Shown piece after piece: positions 17,449 to 25,611 of a stretch of 36,483 nt of DNA. The translations under genes were made by a program, and so were the position numbers. Below the pieces are notes generated by a model. The model was not told the origin of the DNA and searched no databases. It saw nothing but the letters and a program-made list of their open reading frames with translations. Each line of letters starts with the position of its first letter. The stretch's first letter is position 1. Source of the DNA: a virus; the IMG/VR virus record IMGVR_UViG_3300042475_000600, positions 1 through 36,483 of that record. One strand, 5' to 3'.

Positions 17449-19035
17449 ATGGCACTAGAAGACTATATTCCTAATATCTTTGGTGGTACTCCGACCGTTT
17501 ATCAGGGGTTGTTGAGTCCACAGGAACAGGCTGCATTAGAGAAACGTTCTAATATGGCTGGCTTGCTAGGTTTTGGTGCTGCCTTGGCTCAAGGAATGGG
17601 TGGTGGTGGCTATCCACGTTCTGCGCTACAGAACATCTTAACGGCTGCTGCTCAAGGGTTTTCAGGTGCAGGTCAGACGTATCAGGCTGGTATCGGTCAG
17701 ATGGCAGAGGTTCAGAAGTTGCAGCAATCCAGATCGCAACTTGAGGCTATCAATAAGGTTCTGCAAGACCCAAGAGTAGCTAGCGATCCGATGATGCAAG
17801 CGTACATCCGGGCTAATCCTGCTGAGGCTATTAAATACTTTGCTGAAATGGCTCCGTTGCAACAGGCATTGACTGGTGCGCCTAGTGCTGCTCCTGCTCC
17901 TGCTGCTCCGACTCCTGCGGCTGCTATGGCTGCACCACAAACGGAAATAACTGAGGCGGCTCCTGAAGAAAATGTTTTGCCGGGGGTTACAGTAACAGCG
18001 CCTCCACTTAAGCCTGATCCATTAATGTCAAGAAAGCAGGAGTTGCTTTCTCAAAATAATCGTTTATCTGCGCTTCCTTCAAAATCTGCTAGAGACATCA
18101 TTGCTAACAATTTGCAACAGATTGAGACTCTTGATAAGCAAATCGCAAGACGCGCTGTAGAAGAATTTGATTTTGGTGGAATCAAGGCTGGCGTTCCAGA
18201 TCAGTTCAAACTAGAAGTTGATGATTTGCAGCAATTAGCTTTAAGCGGTGGTATTAGCGGAAATGATTTAAGGCAAGGATTGCAGGATATTAATAAACGA
18301 GCAACTGAGTTTGTTTCCAAAGAAAAAGACTATACGAATGAAGATCGTCGTGTAGCTGCAAAATTGTTCCCAAATAAGAGCATTAGAGAACTTAGTTCCG
18401 AGGAAATTGGTCGGTTAGATGAGGTGTTATATAACCGAGAAATCCAAAAAAGGACTGCTGGTGCTACTCGTATCGATATGGGTACGAGAGAGATGGAAAA
18501 GGAATTTGCTAAAGGTGTCGTTGAAGATACGAGAGCATCTTTCCAGCAAGCTAAATCTGCCGTTAATACTGTTAAAACAATTCAGAGTATTCAGCCATTG
18601 TTAGATAAGGGTGTTTACTCAGGTTTCCAAGCTGGTGCGCCTCGCGCTGTTGACCAATTTGCTACTGCTTTGGGTGTGTCTGGAAAGAATACTCAAGAAA
18701 AACTAGCAAATACTGCTGTTGCAATGCAAAGACTTGCCTCATTAGAGTTGAGTGCGGCTGAGGCAATGAAGGGTCAAGGGGCAATTACAGAGAATGAACG
18801 TAGTTTGATTGCTAGGGCTGCTGCTGGTAACTTGCGTGACTTTACTGATGTTGAAGTTAGGTCATTGCTTTCGTCGCTTGAGAAAATTGCTCAACAAAAG
18901 ATAGCTTCTCATCAGCAGAATTACGAAATAATGAGTAACGATCCTGTTGGCAGAAAATATTCTAAGTATTACAAGATAGAGGCTCCTGCTGCACCTACAA
19001 AGAAATATAACCCTGCTACCGGAAGGATTGAGTAA
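17449..19035 (+). CDS. Internal virion (ejection) protein C
   Basis: This 528-residue protein has an N-terminus with LSPQEQAALEKRSNMAGLLGFGAALAQG, of the kind found in podovirus ejection proteins. An Ala/Pro-rich linker lies at about residues 140-165, then come long helical stretches (residues 220-500) with heptad character. No enzymatic motif is seen. It overlaps the next start by one base (TAATG), and is likely delivered into the periplasm during DNA entry. Confidence 0.65.
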   Translation: MALEDYIPNIFGGTPTVYQGLLSPQEQAALEKRSNMAGLLGFGAALAQGMGGGGYPRSALQNILTAAAQGFSGAGQTYQAGIGQMAEVQKLQQSRSQLEAINKVLQDPRVASDPMMQAYIRANPAEAIKYFAEMAPLQQALTGAPSAAPAPAAPTPAAAMAAPQTEITEAAPEENVLPGVTVTAPPLKPDPLMSRKQELLSQNNRLSALPSKSARDIIANNLQQIETLDKQIARRAVEEFDFGGIKAGVPDQFKLEVDDLQQLALSGGISGNDLRQGLQDINKRATEFVSKEKDYTNEDRRVAAKLFPNKSIRELSSEEIGRLDEVLYNREIQKRTAGATRIDMGTREMEKEFAKGVVEDTRASFQQAKSAVNTVKTIQSIQPLLDKGVYSGFQAGAPRAVDQFATALGVSGKNTQEKLANTAVAMQRLASLELSAAEAMKGQGAITENERSLIARAAAGNLRDFTDVEVRSLLSSLEKIAQQKIASHQQNYEIMSNDPVGRKYSKYYKIEAPAAPTKKYNPATGRIE

Positions 19036-20942
19036 TGGCAAAGGTTATTGAGGTTCCCGGCATGGGGAGAGTAGAGTTTCCTGATTACATGACAGATCAG
19101 GAAATTTCTTCCGCTATCCAGAGAAATATGCAGGGTTCCGTAATGGAGCCAAAGATTCCATTTTCTCCTAGAGTAGAAGCGGCTAGGTCTGCTGCTCAAG
19201 GCGCGACTTTTGGATTTGCTGAGGAACTAGAGGCTGCTTTGCGGTCTGGTGCTGTATCTGGCAAACAATACGAGCAACTTAGAGACCGTCTTAGAGCGCA
19301 GCAGGGTGCATTTCAGGCTGAATACCCTGTTACGGGCGGTGTAACAGAGTTTGGTGGGGCTTTATTGGCTCCATTGGCTGCATTTAAGACGCTTGGGAAG
19401 GCTGCTCCAGTTGTCCAAGAGGCGGTAACTGGAAGAACACTTCCGGGTCAGATAGCTAGGGGTGCTGGTGTTGGCGGGGTTACTGGTGCATTAACTGGCG
19501 TTGGTACTGCGACTGATGATGTTTCTGGTAAAGCCTTAGAAACTGGTGTTTTTGGTGCTACTGCTGGTGCTGTTGTACCTGCCGCAATTCGTGGTGCTGG
19601 TAGCGTAATCAAAAATATTCTAGTGGCTTCAGGTGTTGGCGATCAGCCTACAGCAGCGTCAAAACTCATTGCTGATGCCCTAAAGAAAGACAACCTAACG
19701 CCTAACGAAGCTCAAGCCGTATTACAGGAGATGGAGCGTCTTAACGTGCCTCGTCCTGTATTGGCAGACATTAGCAAAAGCCTTCAGGACTTGGCTTATT
19801 CGGCTTATGTGGTTCCTTCTGCTCGTAAAGATGCGACATTGCGTTTCCTTGAGTCTCGCATGATTGACCAGCCTAACGATATTGTTAAGGGTTTGGTTCA
19901 ACGTGCTGGTCTTGGTAAAAATGCGAACGGTTACGAATACCTGCAATTCTTAGCAGAAAACCAGCAAGCGATGGCTAGTGCTAAGTATCCTAAAGCATAT
20001 TCTATTTCTGTAGATGCTCGTGACTTTAGGAAATACGTCGATCGTCCGGTATTCCAACAGGCTTACGAAGAAGCGCAGAAACGTGCTGGTGTTTACGGTG
20101 ATACATTGCCTGACTTAGAGCAAGTTAGAAACGCTCAGTTTGTTCCTACGAAGATTTTGCATCAAATCAAGATTGGCTTAGATCGTATCGTTGAATCAAA
20201 TACTGACTCTATTACTGGAAAAGTTACTTCTTACGGAAGGGATGTATCTAACGTAAGACGCGAGTTCAACGATTTAATTAAGGCTAAGAATCCAGATTAC
20301 GCAAGGGCAAACAAAGAGTTTGCTGACAATGAGCGTATTCGTTCATCTTTTGAGGCTGGTCAGGATTACCAGAAACTTGAATTTAAAGAAGCCTACGACA
20401 AGCTAAAGAAGATGAATGACTCTGAGAAAGAGGCTTTCCGTCTTGGTATGATGGCTGACGTAAACAAGCGTTTGGAAAACTTCAAAGGCGGTGACTTTAC
20501 TCGCCAAATCTTTAAGAGTGACAAGCAGAAATCCTTGATGCGTTATGCGTTTACTGACGAGAATCAGTATAAGGATTTTGTTCAGTATGTAGATGCGTTA
20601 GAGCGTCAGACAAAGACAGCTAAGGGCATTATTGGCGGTTCTCAAACTGGTGAGCGTTTAGCGACTAGCGAGGGTGTTGGCAAAGCTGCTGGATTGGCTC
20701 AAAGTTATGCAACTGGTGGCATCGGTGGTGCTGCTATGGAACTACTGCGCCAAGGTGCTGCTAGGACTAAAGGGATTAGCGGTGAAACATCGGCAGAATT
20801 GCAGAAGCGTCTATTTGCGTCTGATCCGATTGAGCAGAGAGCGATACTGCAAGAATTACGCAAAAGGATGCAACAAAGGGCTGTGGGTAATGTTCCTATG
20901 GCTGCTGGTTTAGGTACTGTAACTGGGCTATTGGGTCAGTAA
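19035..20942 (+). CDS. Internal virion (ejection) protein D
   Basis: This is the largest ejection protein (635 residues). The first 40 residues (VIEVPGMGRVEFPDYMTDQE) form a short domain seen at the start of many podovirus internal proteins. A Gly/Ala-rich membrane-like segment follows at about 140-190 (ARGAGVGGVTGALTGVG), then a long charged helical region. No lytic transglycosylase motif was found. It is the last gene before the tail fibre. Confidence 0.65.
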   Translation: MAKVIEVPGMGRVEFPDYMTDQEISSAIQRNMQGSVMEPKIPFSPRVEAARSAAQGATFGFAEELEAALRSGAVSGKQYEQLRDRLRAQQGAFQAEYPVTGGVTEFGGALLAPLAAFKTLGKAAPVVQEAVTGRTLPGQIARGAGVGGVTGALTGVGTATDDVSGKALETGVFGATAGAVVPAAIRGAGSVIKNILVASGVGDQPTAASKLIADALKKDNLTPNEAQAVLQEMERLNVPRPVLADISKSLQDLAYSAYVVPSARKDATLRFLESRMIDQPNDIVKGLVQRAGLGKNANGYEYLQFLAENQQAMASAKYPKAYSISVDARDFRKYVDRPVFQQAYEEAQKRAGVYGDTLPDLEQVRNAQFVPTKILHQIKIGLDRIVESNTDSITGKVTSYGRDVSNVRREFNDLIKAKNPDYARANKEFADNERIRSSFEAGQDYQKLEFKEAYDKLKKMNDSEKEAFRLGMMADVNKRLENFKGGDFTRQIFKSDKQKSLMRYAFTDENQYKDFVQYVDALERQTKTAKGIIGGSQTGERLATSEGVGKAAGLAQSYATGGIGGAAMELLRQGAARTKGISGETSAELQKRLFASDPIEQRAILQELRKRMQQRAVGNVPMAAGLGTVTGLLGQ

Positions 20943-20950
20943 GGATAATC

Positions 20951-22156
20951 ATGGCAAAGACAAAGATTAGCGAATTTAGCTCAACTCCGGCAAACAATAC
21001 TGATATTGACGGTATTAACATTGCTGAAGGTTGCCCACCATCGGCAATTAACAATGCAATTCGTGAGCTAATGGCACAGCTAAAGGATCAGCAAGCTGGT
21101 CTAGCTGGAGATAACTTTACTGTCGGTGGTGATTTATCTGTATCTGGTAACGTGACATTGACGAACGCTTTGCCGATAGCTCAAGGTGGTACTGGCAAAA
21201 CTACGGCAGCAGACGCTATTAACGCATTGATGCCGACTCAAACAAATAATTCAGGTAAGTACCTAACAACTAACGGCGTTAGTGTTTCTTGGGGTACTGT
21301 GACATCTGGCTCTGGCAATGTTTCTAGTGTTGCATTGTCTGGTGGTACAACAGGGCTATCGGTTACTGGTTCCCCTATCACAACGTCTGGAACTATCACA
21401 CTAGGTGGGACATTAGCCGTTGCCAATGGCGGCACTGGTGTTGCGACAATCCCAACTGGTGCAGTCATAGTTGGAAATGGAACTGGTGCTGTATCTGCAG
21501 TATCCGCTAGTACGGCTGGGAATGTGTTAACTGTTAGCGGTAATGCTTGGACTTCATCTGCTCTACCTGCTGCTACAAGTACAGCGTCAGGGGTTGTTAG
21601 CACTGCTGCTCAAACATTTGCAGGAGTTAAGACGTTTAACTCTGGTATTAGAAGTGCTACTGGTTTGAATTTTGATACTTACAACTCGCTTTTTTGGAAT
21701 AGCAGCGGCACGACCAGACAAGCAGAGCTAAGAATACAAAATCCTTCTGAAGTCGGTGCAAATGACCCCGGTAGTTTAAGATTTTTTGTAAATGGCACTA
21801 CTGCTGGTTTTACGATGTCAGATGTTCAAAAACAAGGTGGTGGCTCATTTAACAGCTATTCAGATTCTCGTTACAAACAAGACATTACTTCCTACAATAA
21901 GGGTCTAGCGGAACTAAAACAGATTGAACCTAAGAACTACCGTTATACCGCTGAGTTCATGAAGTCTGATAGCCCATCACAGCAGTTTGTTGGGGTTATT
22001 GCTCAGGAACTTGAAGGTACTGCCTTTTCTAATTGTGTAAAAACTGACAACAATGGGTTTAAGATTGTAGATACTTCAGAACTCACGTTTGCTCTGATTA
22101 ACGCAGTAAAAGAGATGAGCCAGCGTATCGAACAACTTGAGGCTAGAAATGGTTGA
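20951..22156 (+). CDS. Tail fibre with S74 intramolecular chaperone
   Basis: This 401-residue protein has an N-terminal virion-attachment segment (TDIDGINIAEGCPPSAINNAIREL) followed by a Thr/Gly/Ser-rich fibre shaft (residues 70-230). The C-terminal peptidase S74 chaperone has the self-cleavage motif SDSRYKQDI (304-312), GVIAQEL (348-354) and a terminal coiled coil (KEMSQRIEQLEARN). S74 domains trimerise the fibre and cut themselves off at the Ser of SDSR. It is the likely receptor-binding fibre. The 3' end overlaps the holin start by 8 bases. Confidence 0.85.
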   Translation: MAKTKISEFSSTPANNTDIDGINIAEGCPPSAINNAIRELMAQLKDQQAGLAGDNFTVGGDLSVSGNVTLTNALPIAQGGTGKTTAADAINALMPTQTNNSGKYLTTNGVSVSWGTVTSGSGNVSSVALSGGTTGLSVTGSPITTSGTITLGGTLAVANGGTGVATIPTGAVIVGNGTGAVSAVSASTAGNVLTVSGNAWTSSALPAATSTASGVVSTAAQTFAGVKTFNSGIRSATGLNFDTYNSLFWNSSGTTRQAELRIQNPSEVGANDPGSLRFFVNGTTAGFTMSDVQKQGGGSFNSYSDSRYKQDITSYNKGLAELKQIEPKNYRYTAEFMKSDSPSQQFVGVIAQELEGTAFSNCVKTDNNGFKIVDTSELTFALINAVKEMSQRIEQLEARNG

Positions 22157-22349
22157 CATAGGTAAAGCATCTACTGCGGCAACTTACGGCGGTTCTGCGA
22201 CTGCCGTTTTTTTTGGTCTTACAGCTAATGAATTCGCTGCGCTTGGTGGTCTAGCAATCGGTGTTATAGGCTTGTTAATTGGTACTTGGTTTAAGCACCA
22301 GCATTTACAGATTGCTAAGAAGAATCAGAAGCCTGATCTAGAGGAATAA
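22149..22349 (+). CDS. Holin
   Basis: This 66-residue protein has a Gly/Ser-rich start (STAATYGGSATAVFFG), one clear hydrophobic helix (AALGGLAIGVIGLLIGTWF) and a basic, polar tail. This matches small holins of the HP1/P2-like holin family (Phage_holin_2_3 as I recall). The ATG at 22149 gives the natural N-terminus; an upstream in-frame TTG lies inside the fibre gene. It forms membrane holes that release the lysin. Confidence 0.72.
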   Translation: MVDIGKASTAATYGGSATAVFFGLTANEFAALGGLAIGVIGLLIGTWFKHQHLQIAKKNQKPDLEE

Positions 22350-23045
22350 ATCGATCCGCTAACGCTACTTGCTGCTGCTAATGCTACGGTCAGTGCCGTT
22401 AAAGCCGGTTGCAAACTTTACAAGGATATTAAGAACGCAGCCGGGGAAGTCAAGGACGTATTAGACGATCTGAAGGTTCAGTATGACAAGGTAACAGGTG
22501 GGAATCCAACCCCGGCTCAGAAAGCGCAATACGTTGCTGAAGTCCAGAGGGTTCAGGAGATAGCCAAGGCTGACCCTAACGATGTGTTTACAGACATCGG
22601 CAACCAGCTAGGCGCATTGATGGATGCTTATGACTCTATCAGTAAGCTATTCCTCAAGGAGCAGTTAGAAGCCAAACAGGTCTATAAGGGTGAAGAATCG
22701 ATAGGTAGGAGAGCATTAAAGCGGATATTGATTACTTCTCGGCTTGATGCGATGTTAGCTGAGATACGCGAAACGATGGTTTATAAGGCTCCACCAGAGT
22801 TAGGATCATTGTGGAGCAAGTTTGAGGAAATGTGGCAGAGGATTGTCGCAGAGCAAGAGGAAGCTCATGCGGAAGAACTTAGGCTAGCTCAGATAGCATC
22901 ATGGAGACGAAGAAAAAGGATAGCGGAAATCAAGTCAAAAGTGGCGTGGGTTTCCGGAGTAATTTTCGTGGTGATTTGGGCGGTGGGTCTAATGTGGCTG
23001 ACAACAAGAAGCGCGATGATGAAAACATCCCTTGGACTTTATTGA
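22350..23045 (+). CDS. Lysis-cassette membrane protein with a probable ATC start
   Basis: From 22350 the frame runs 231 codons with good coding character: IDPLTLLAAANATVSAVKAG, then charged helices, and a C-terminal membrane segment (VSGVIFVVIWAVGLMWLTT). No ATG, GTG or TTG occurs in its first 78 codons; the first is a GTG at 22584 without a ribosome site. GAGG at 22341-22344 sits five bases before ATC at 22350, directly after the holin stop in the same frame. ATC initiation is the simplest reading. Stop read-through from the holin, or a base error, are alternatives. Function unknown. Confidence 0.65.
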   Translation: MDPLTLLAAANATVSAVKAGCKLYKDIKNAAGEVKDVLDDLKVQYDKVTGGNPTPAQKAQYVAEVQRVQEIAKADPNDVFTDIGNQLGALMDAYDSISKLFLKEQLEAKQVYKGEESIGRRALKRILITSRLDAMLAEIRETMVYKAPPELGSLWSKFEEMWQRIVAEQEEAHAEELRLAQIASWRRRKRIAEIKSKVAWVSGVIFVVIWAVGLMWLTTRSAMMKTSLGLY

Positions 23046-23206
23046 TTACTGTCATGGCGGTGTTATTAACTTTCTTTATCGTAATGCCTATTCTGGCTTT
23101 CATGTACTACGATATGTACTATGCTCATCAAGCTGCCATCATCGAGATTAGGAAGATGAAAGAACTCCGGCGAGAGATACTGATAGAGAGGATGTATCGT
23201 GATTGA
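22994..23206 (+). CDS. Small membrane protein
   Basis: This 70-residue protein has a polar start (ADNKKRDDENIP), one or two membrane helices (WTLLITVMAVLLTFFIVMPILAF) and a charged C-terminal helix. I chose GTG 22994 because an upstream ATG at 22901 would add only out-of-frame translation of the previous gene's coding region. It overlaps the previous gene by 52 bases and the lysin gene by 8. It is possibly a second holin or an antiholin; this is inference from place and topology. Confidence 0.55.
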   Translation: MADNKKRDDENIPWTLLITVMAVLLTFFIVMPILAFMYYDMYYAHQAAIIEIRKMKELRREILIERMYRD

Positions 23207-23837
23207 CCGCAATGCTTTCAGGAAATTTATTCCTCACTCTAAGTACTCGGATCAATGGCATGACGCTTTATTCAGCCAGCAGACCGAACTAGGTGGTAAG
23301 TCGCTCCTAGAAGAATACGAAATAACGACTCCAAACCGTATAGCGGCTTTCCTAGCCCAATGTCATCATGAATCAGGTGGGTTCGTATGGCTAACGGAAA
23401 ACCTGAACTACTCTGCTTCAGGACTCCTTAAAGTTTTCCCTAAGTATTTCTCTACAGATTCACAGGCTAAGGCTTACGCTAAACAGCCGGATAAGATCGC
23501 TAACCATGTTTATGCTAACCGCATGGGCAACGGTGACGAGGCTAGCGGAGATGGGGCTAGATACAAGGGCAGAGGACTGATCCAGCTAACTGGCAAGGAT
23601 AACTATTTTTGGTTCGCTGCTAGCCTAGAGATGACTCCAGAACAAGCCTCAGAGTACACACAGACGTTTGAAGGAGCCGCCCAATCTGCTTGCTGGTTCT
23701 GGGAGACTAACAAGCTCAATCGATTCGCTGATGCCACAGACTTACGAGGCATGACTAAGGTCATTAACGGTGGTTACAAGGGTATGGAAGATAGAGAGGC
23801 TCAGTATGCGCGTGCTTTGGCTGTTGTTCATTCTTAG
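23199..23837 (+). CDS. Endolysin, glycoside hydrolase family 19
   Basis: This 212-residue protein is a GH19 chitinase-like lysozyme that cuts peptidoglycan. Visible signs are AFLAQCHHESGGF with catalytic Glu 58, LKVFPKYF, YKGRGLIQLTGKDNY (122-136, the family's substrate-binding stretch) and the helix DREAQYARAL near the end. There is no signal peptide, so export depends on the holin. The start is GTG with a strong upstream GAGAGGA. Confidence 0.92.
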   Translation: MIDRNAFRKFIPHSKYSDQWHDALFSQQTELGGKSLLEEYEITTPNRIAAFLAQCHHESGGFVWLTENLNYSASGLLKVFPKYFSTDSQAKAYAKQPDKIANHVYANRMGNGDEASGDGARYKGRGLIQLTGKDNYFWFAASLEMTPEQASEYTQTFEGAAQSACWFWETNKLNRFADATDLRGMTKVINGGYKGMEDREAQYARALAVVHS

Positions 23838-23988
23838 TCTCGTAGGCTGTGAGGATAGGTTCCGTTATCCTTGCCAAGACAACAAAAACTGGAATAAGCC
23901 TGAGTGCCAGCGTCCTACTTGTGCTGTAACTGGTACTTGTCCAGATCAATTAGTACCTGCTGCCGACTTTAAGCCGGAGGAAAAATGA
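23806..23988 (+). CDS. Small Cys-rich lipoprotein
   Basis: This 60-residue protein has a short signal peptide (MRVLWLLFILSLVGC) with lipobox LVGC, making Cys 15 the lipidated residue. Four more Cys lie in the mature part, probably in disulfides. The ATG at 23806, preceded by GAGAGG, lies within the lysin's 3' end and is preferred to a start at 23770 that would bury the signal. It sits between lysin and spanins. An outer-membrane lysis or superinfection function is possible but unproven. Confidence 0.7.
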   Translation: MRVLWLLFILSLVGCEDRFRYPCQDNKNWNKPECQRPTCAVTGTCPDQLVPAADFKPEEK

Positions 23989-24407
23989 AGTGGAGTCCTG
24001 ACCAGATTGATTCAGTCATTAAGCTAGTCATTGGCACTACCTTTTGTATGGTGCTTTTGATGATGTCTAGCCTAGCGATGTATTCGGTTGTTTTCGTCAC
24101 TCAGCCGATGAACGCTATAGCACCAGCAGATAAGCAGTTCTTTATGCTGCTGTCTGATATGTCCAAGTACATACTAGGCGCATTAGCGACATTGCTTGCC
24201 ATTAAAGGTAAAGACGGGGTTGCTAAGTTGATCGATCCACCACCCGGAGTATCTAAGGCGAGTGACTGGACTGATCCACCTAAAGCACCACCACCTTCAC
24301 CTACACAGGCTCCTGTTCGTATGGAGCCAACGATTGCACCAATAGCCTCAGCAGGTTATAACGGTAAAGCAGCACCCGAACAACCACCACACCCGGAGAT
24401 CACATGA
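23985..24407 (+). CDS. Two-helix membrane protein with Pro-rich tail
   Basis: This 140-residue protein has helices at about residues 12-38 (LVIGTTFCMVLLMMSS) and 62-78 (YILGALATLLAIKG). The last 55 residues are Pro/Ala-rich and disordered (PPKAPPPSPTQAPV). It is coupled to both neighbours by ATGA overlaps. It may act as a holin-like or antiholin protein; the family is not recognised. Confidence 0.6.
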   Translation: MKWSPDQIDSVIKLVIGTTFCMVLLMMSSLAMYSVVFVTQPMNAIAPADKQFFMLLSDMSKYILGALATLLAIKGKDGVAKLIDPPPGVSKASDWTDPPKAPPPSPTQAPVRMEPTIAPIASAGYNGKAAPEQPPHPEIT

Positions 24408-24583
24408 TTGCGATACGAATGGTTGGAACTGTCGTTCTTAGTCTTCTACTTGTGTTTAACATTCACGCTGGCGAGACAAAGAAGGTCTGTCACGCTGAGA
24501 AAAGACAGGGTAAAGAGGTACAGGTCTGTCGTGAGGTCAAGATTCACAAGAAACTTGATGGCACAAAAGTACCGCCGAAATGA
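24404..24583 (+). CDS. Small secreted protein in the lysis cassette
   Basis: This 59-residue frame has a signal peptide (MVGTVVLSLLLVFNIHAGE) and a basic mature part with two Cys (KKVCHAEK and VCREVKIHKK), probably one disulfide. ATGA overlaps at both ends place it in the operon. It is probably periplasmic. Its function is not known; it is distinct from the spanins, which follow. Confidence 0.6.
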   Translation: MIAIRMVGTVVLSLLLVFNIHAGETKKVCHAEKRQGKEVQVCREVKIHKKLDGTKVPPK

Positions 24584-25041
24584 ACCCTTACGTCATCATT
24601 GGCGTTGTAGCAGCCATAGGCGTTGCAGGAGCCGGAGGTCTGTATCAAGGACACCAGCTAGGCAAGGCTGAGGTTCAACAGGCTTGGGATAAAGAGAAAG
24701 CCGAGCAATATGCCCAGTACGCTAAGGCTCAGGAAGAAGCTAGGGCTAAGGAGCAGGAATTACAGGCTAACGCTGACCAGTTAAGGAAAGAGAAAGATGC
24801 GGAAATCAGGAATATTAACGCTCGGGCTAATGCTCTCTCTAACAGCCTGCAGCAGCGTCAAACCCGCCCCACCGAAACAAGTTCCTTGCCCAGTTCCTCC
24901 GGCACTAGACCAACATCCTGTAGCGGAAAAGAGCTTTACCGAGAGGATGGAGAGTTTCTTGTCAGGGTCGCTAGAGAAGCCGACGAACTCAGGTCAGCCC
25001 TCAAGCAGTGTTACACCCAATACGAAGCCCTAAGAAAGTGA
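24580..25041 (+). CDS. Rz: Rz-like i-spanin
   Basis: This 153-residue protein has an N-terminal inner-membrane helix (YVIIGVVAAIGVAGAGGLY). A long Ala/Glu/Lys/Gln coiled coil follows at about residues 25-90, then a Pro/Ser-rich stretch and a C-terminal helix with two Cys. That is the i-spanin plan. It carries the Rz1-like gene fully nested in another frame, the classic Rz/Rz1 layout. The pair fuses inner and outer membranes at lysis. Confidence 0.85.
   Translation: MNPYVIIGVVAAIGVAGAGGLYQGHQLGKAEVQQAWDKEKAEQYAQYAKAQEEARAKEQELQANADQLRKEKDAEIRNINARANALSNSLQQRQTRPTETSSLPSSSGTRPTSCSGKELYREDGEFLVRVAREADELRSALKQCYTQYEALRK
24797..25033 (+). CDS. Rz1: Rz1-like o-spanin nested in Rz
   Basis: This 78-residue protein has a signal peptide and lipobox (LGLMLSLTACSS) that would anchor it in the outer membrane at Cys 19. 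The mature part is Pro-rich (KPAPPKQVPCPVPP), as in Rz1 proteins. It lies entirely inside the Rz gene in a different frame, so both proteins constrain the same DNA. Confidence 0.85.
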   Translation: MRKSGILTLGLMLSLTACSSVKPAPPKQVPCPVPPALDQHPVAEKSFTERMESFLSGSLEKPTNSGQPSSSVTPNTKP

Positions 25042-25224
25042 CTTCTGAGCCTCTGTAGCGATCTCTGAGGCTGTTTTTATCATCTGGTCATAGGTCTGAC
25101 CACTACCCCTAGCAATTAAGCCTCCTAGAGCCGCTGCGAAGAAGATACGCCAATCGTCATTAGCGGGGCTTTCTTTTGGCTCTTGCCACTTAGGATCGTC
25201 AGGATTCTTTCTAGGTCTACCCAT
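25030..25224 (-). CDS. Small hypothetical protein
   Basis: This 64-residue protein has a basic start (GRPRKNPDDPKW), then DDWRIFFAAALGGLIARGS and a short C-terminal helix. I recall similar small proteins with the DWRxFFAAALxGLLA motif in many phages, of unknown role. The hydrophobic stretch is too short for a certain membrane helix. It is last in the minus-strand operon and overlaps Rz tail to tail by 12 bases. Confidence 0.65.
   Translation of the reverse strand: MGRPRKNPDDPKWQEPKESPANDDWRIFFAAALGGLIARGSGQTYDQMIKTASEIATEAQKSLS
25048..25078 (+). terminator. Terminator after the lysis cassette
   Basis: AGCCTC (25048-25053) pairs with GAGGCT (25067-25072), and a run of five T follows at 25074-25078. 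It ends the plus-strand late operon seven bases after the Rz stop. It lies inside the 3' end of the convergent minus-strand gene, whose codons share the DNA. Confidence 0.6.
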
Positions 25225-25420
25225 TGTGTTCCCTTAATTGTCTGACAAGTCGGTTAATGTGGTTTACTGGAGTCGGCTTCCCGGATAGGTTCCGATAAAT
25301 GCTCGGAGATTTCTTCTCGATACAGGATTTACATATCCAGCGAGTAGTTCCCCTAGTCGGTCTGGTAACTCCACCTTCTATGTCTCTAATGGCTTGGCAA
25401 CTGGTACAAAATTTAGTCAT
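25217..25420 (-). CDS. Zinc-ribbon protein
   Basis: This 67-residue protein has CTSC near the N-terminus (residues 5-8) and CKSC about 23 residues later, a zinc ribbon. A basic C-terminal part follows (NHINRLVRQLREHNG). The ATG at 25420 overlaps the upstream stop (ATGA) and replaces a slightly longer start. It is likely a small DNA- or protein-binding factor. Confidence 0.65.
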   Translation of the reverse strand: MTKFCTSCQAIRDIEGGVTRPTRGTTRWICKSCIEKKSPSIYRNLSGKPTPVNHINRLVRQLREHNG

Positions 25421-25611
25421 AGTCTGCGCTGGCAAGTAAATGCTTGGATGTCTACGCGAAATGCCCCTGCAAACTTACAATCAGAAGCGATCCTAGATTC
25501 GGTCTGTATTCCACCGACATACCATCCGATCACGCAGAGCAGGATAGCGACGATAGACTTAGCCCACCAGCCATTGACCATATCGATAGCGTTTTTAAGG
25601 TCATTTGTCAT
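25417..25611 (-). CDS. Small membrane protein
   Basis: This 64-residue protein has one strong membrane helix (SIVAILLCVIGWYVGGI) after an amphipathic N-terminus. Its C-terminal part, with two Cys, ends in QAFTCQRRL. It overlaps neighbours on both sides. It is an early-operon inner-membrane protein of unknown role, possibly superinfection exclusion. Confidence 0.6.
   Translation of the reverse strand: MTNDLKNAIDMVNGWWAKSIVAILLCVIGWYVGGIQTESRIASDCKFAGAFRVDIQAFTCQRRL

Noticed and set aside
22901-22993. Longer start (ATG 22901) for the small membrane protein
   Set aside because: The added 31 residues are an out-of-frame reading of the preceding gene; the GTG at 22994 gives a normal polar N-terminus.
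24408-24671. 87-codon Arg/Ser-rich plus-strand frame
   Set aside because: It overlaps the small secreted protein and the start of Rz in a third frame; the composition is unlike a real protein and there is no ribosome site.
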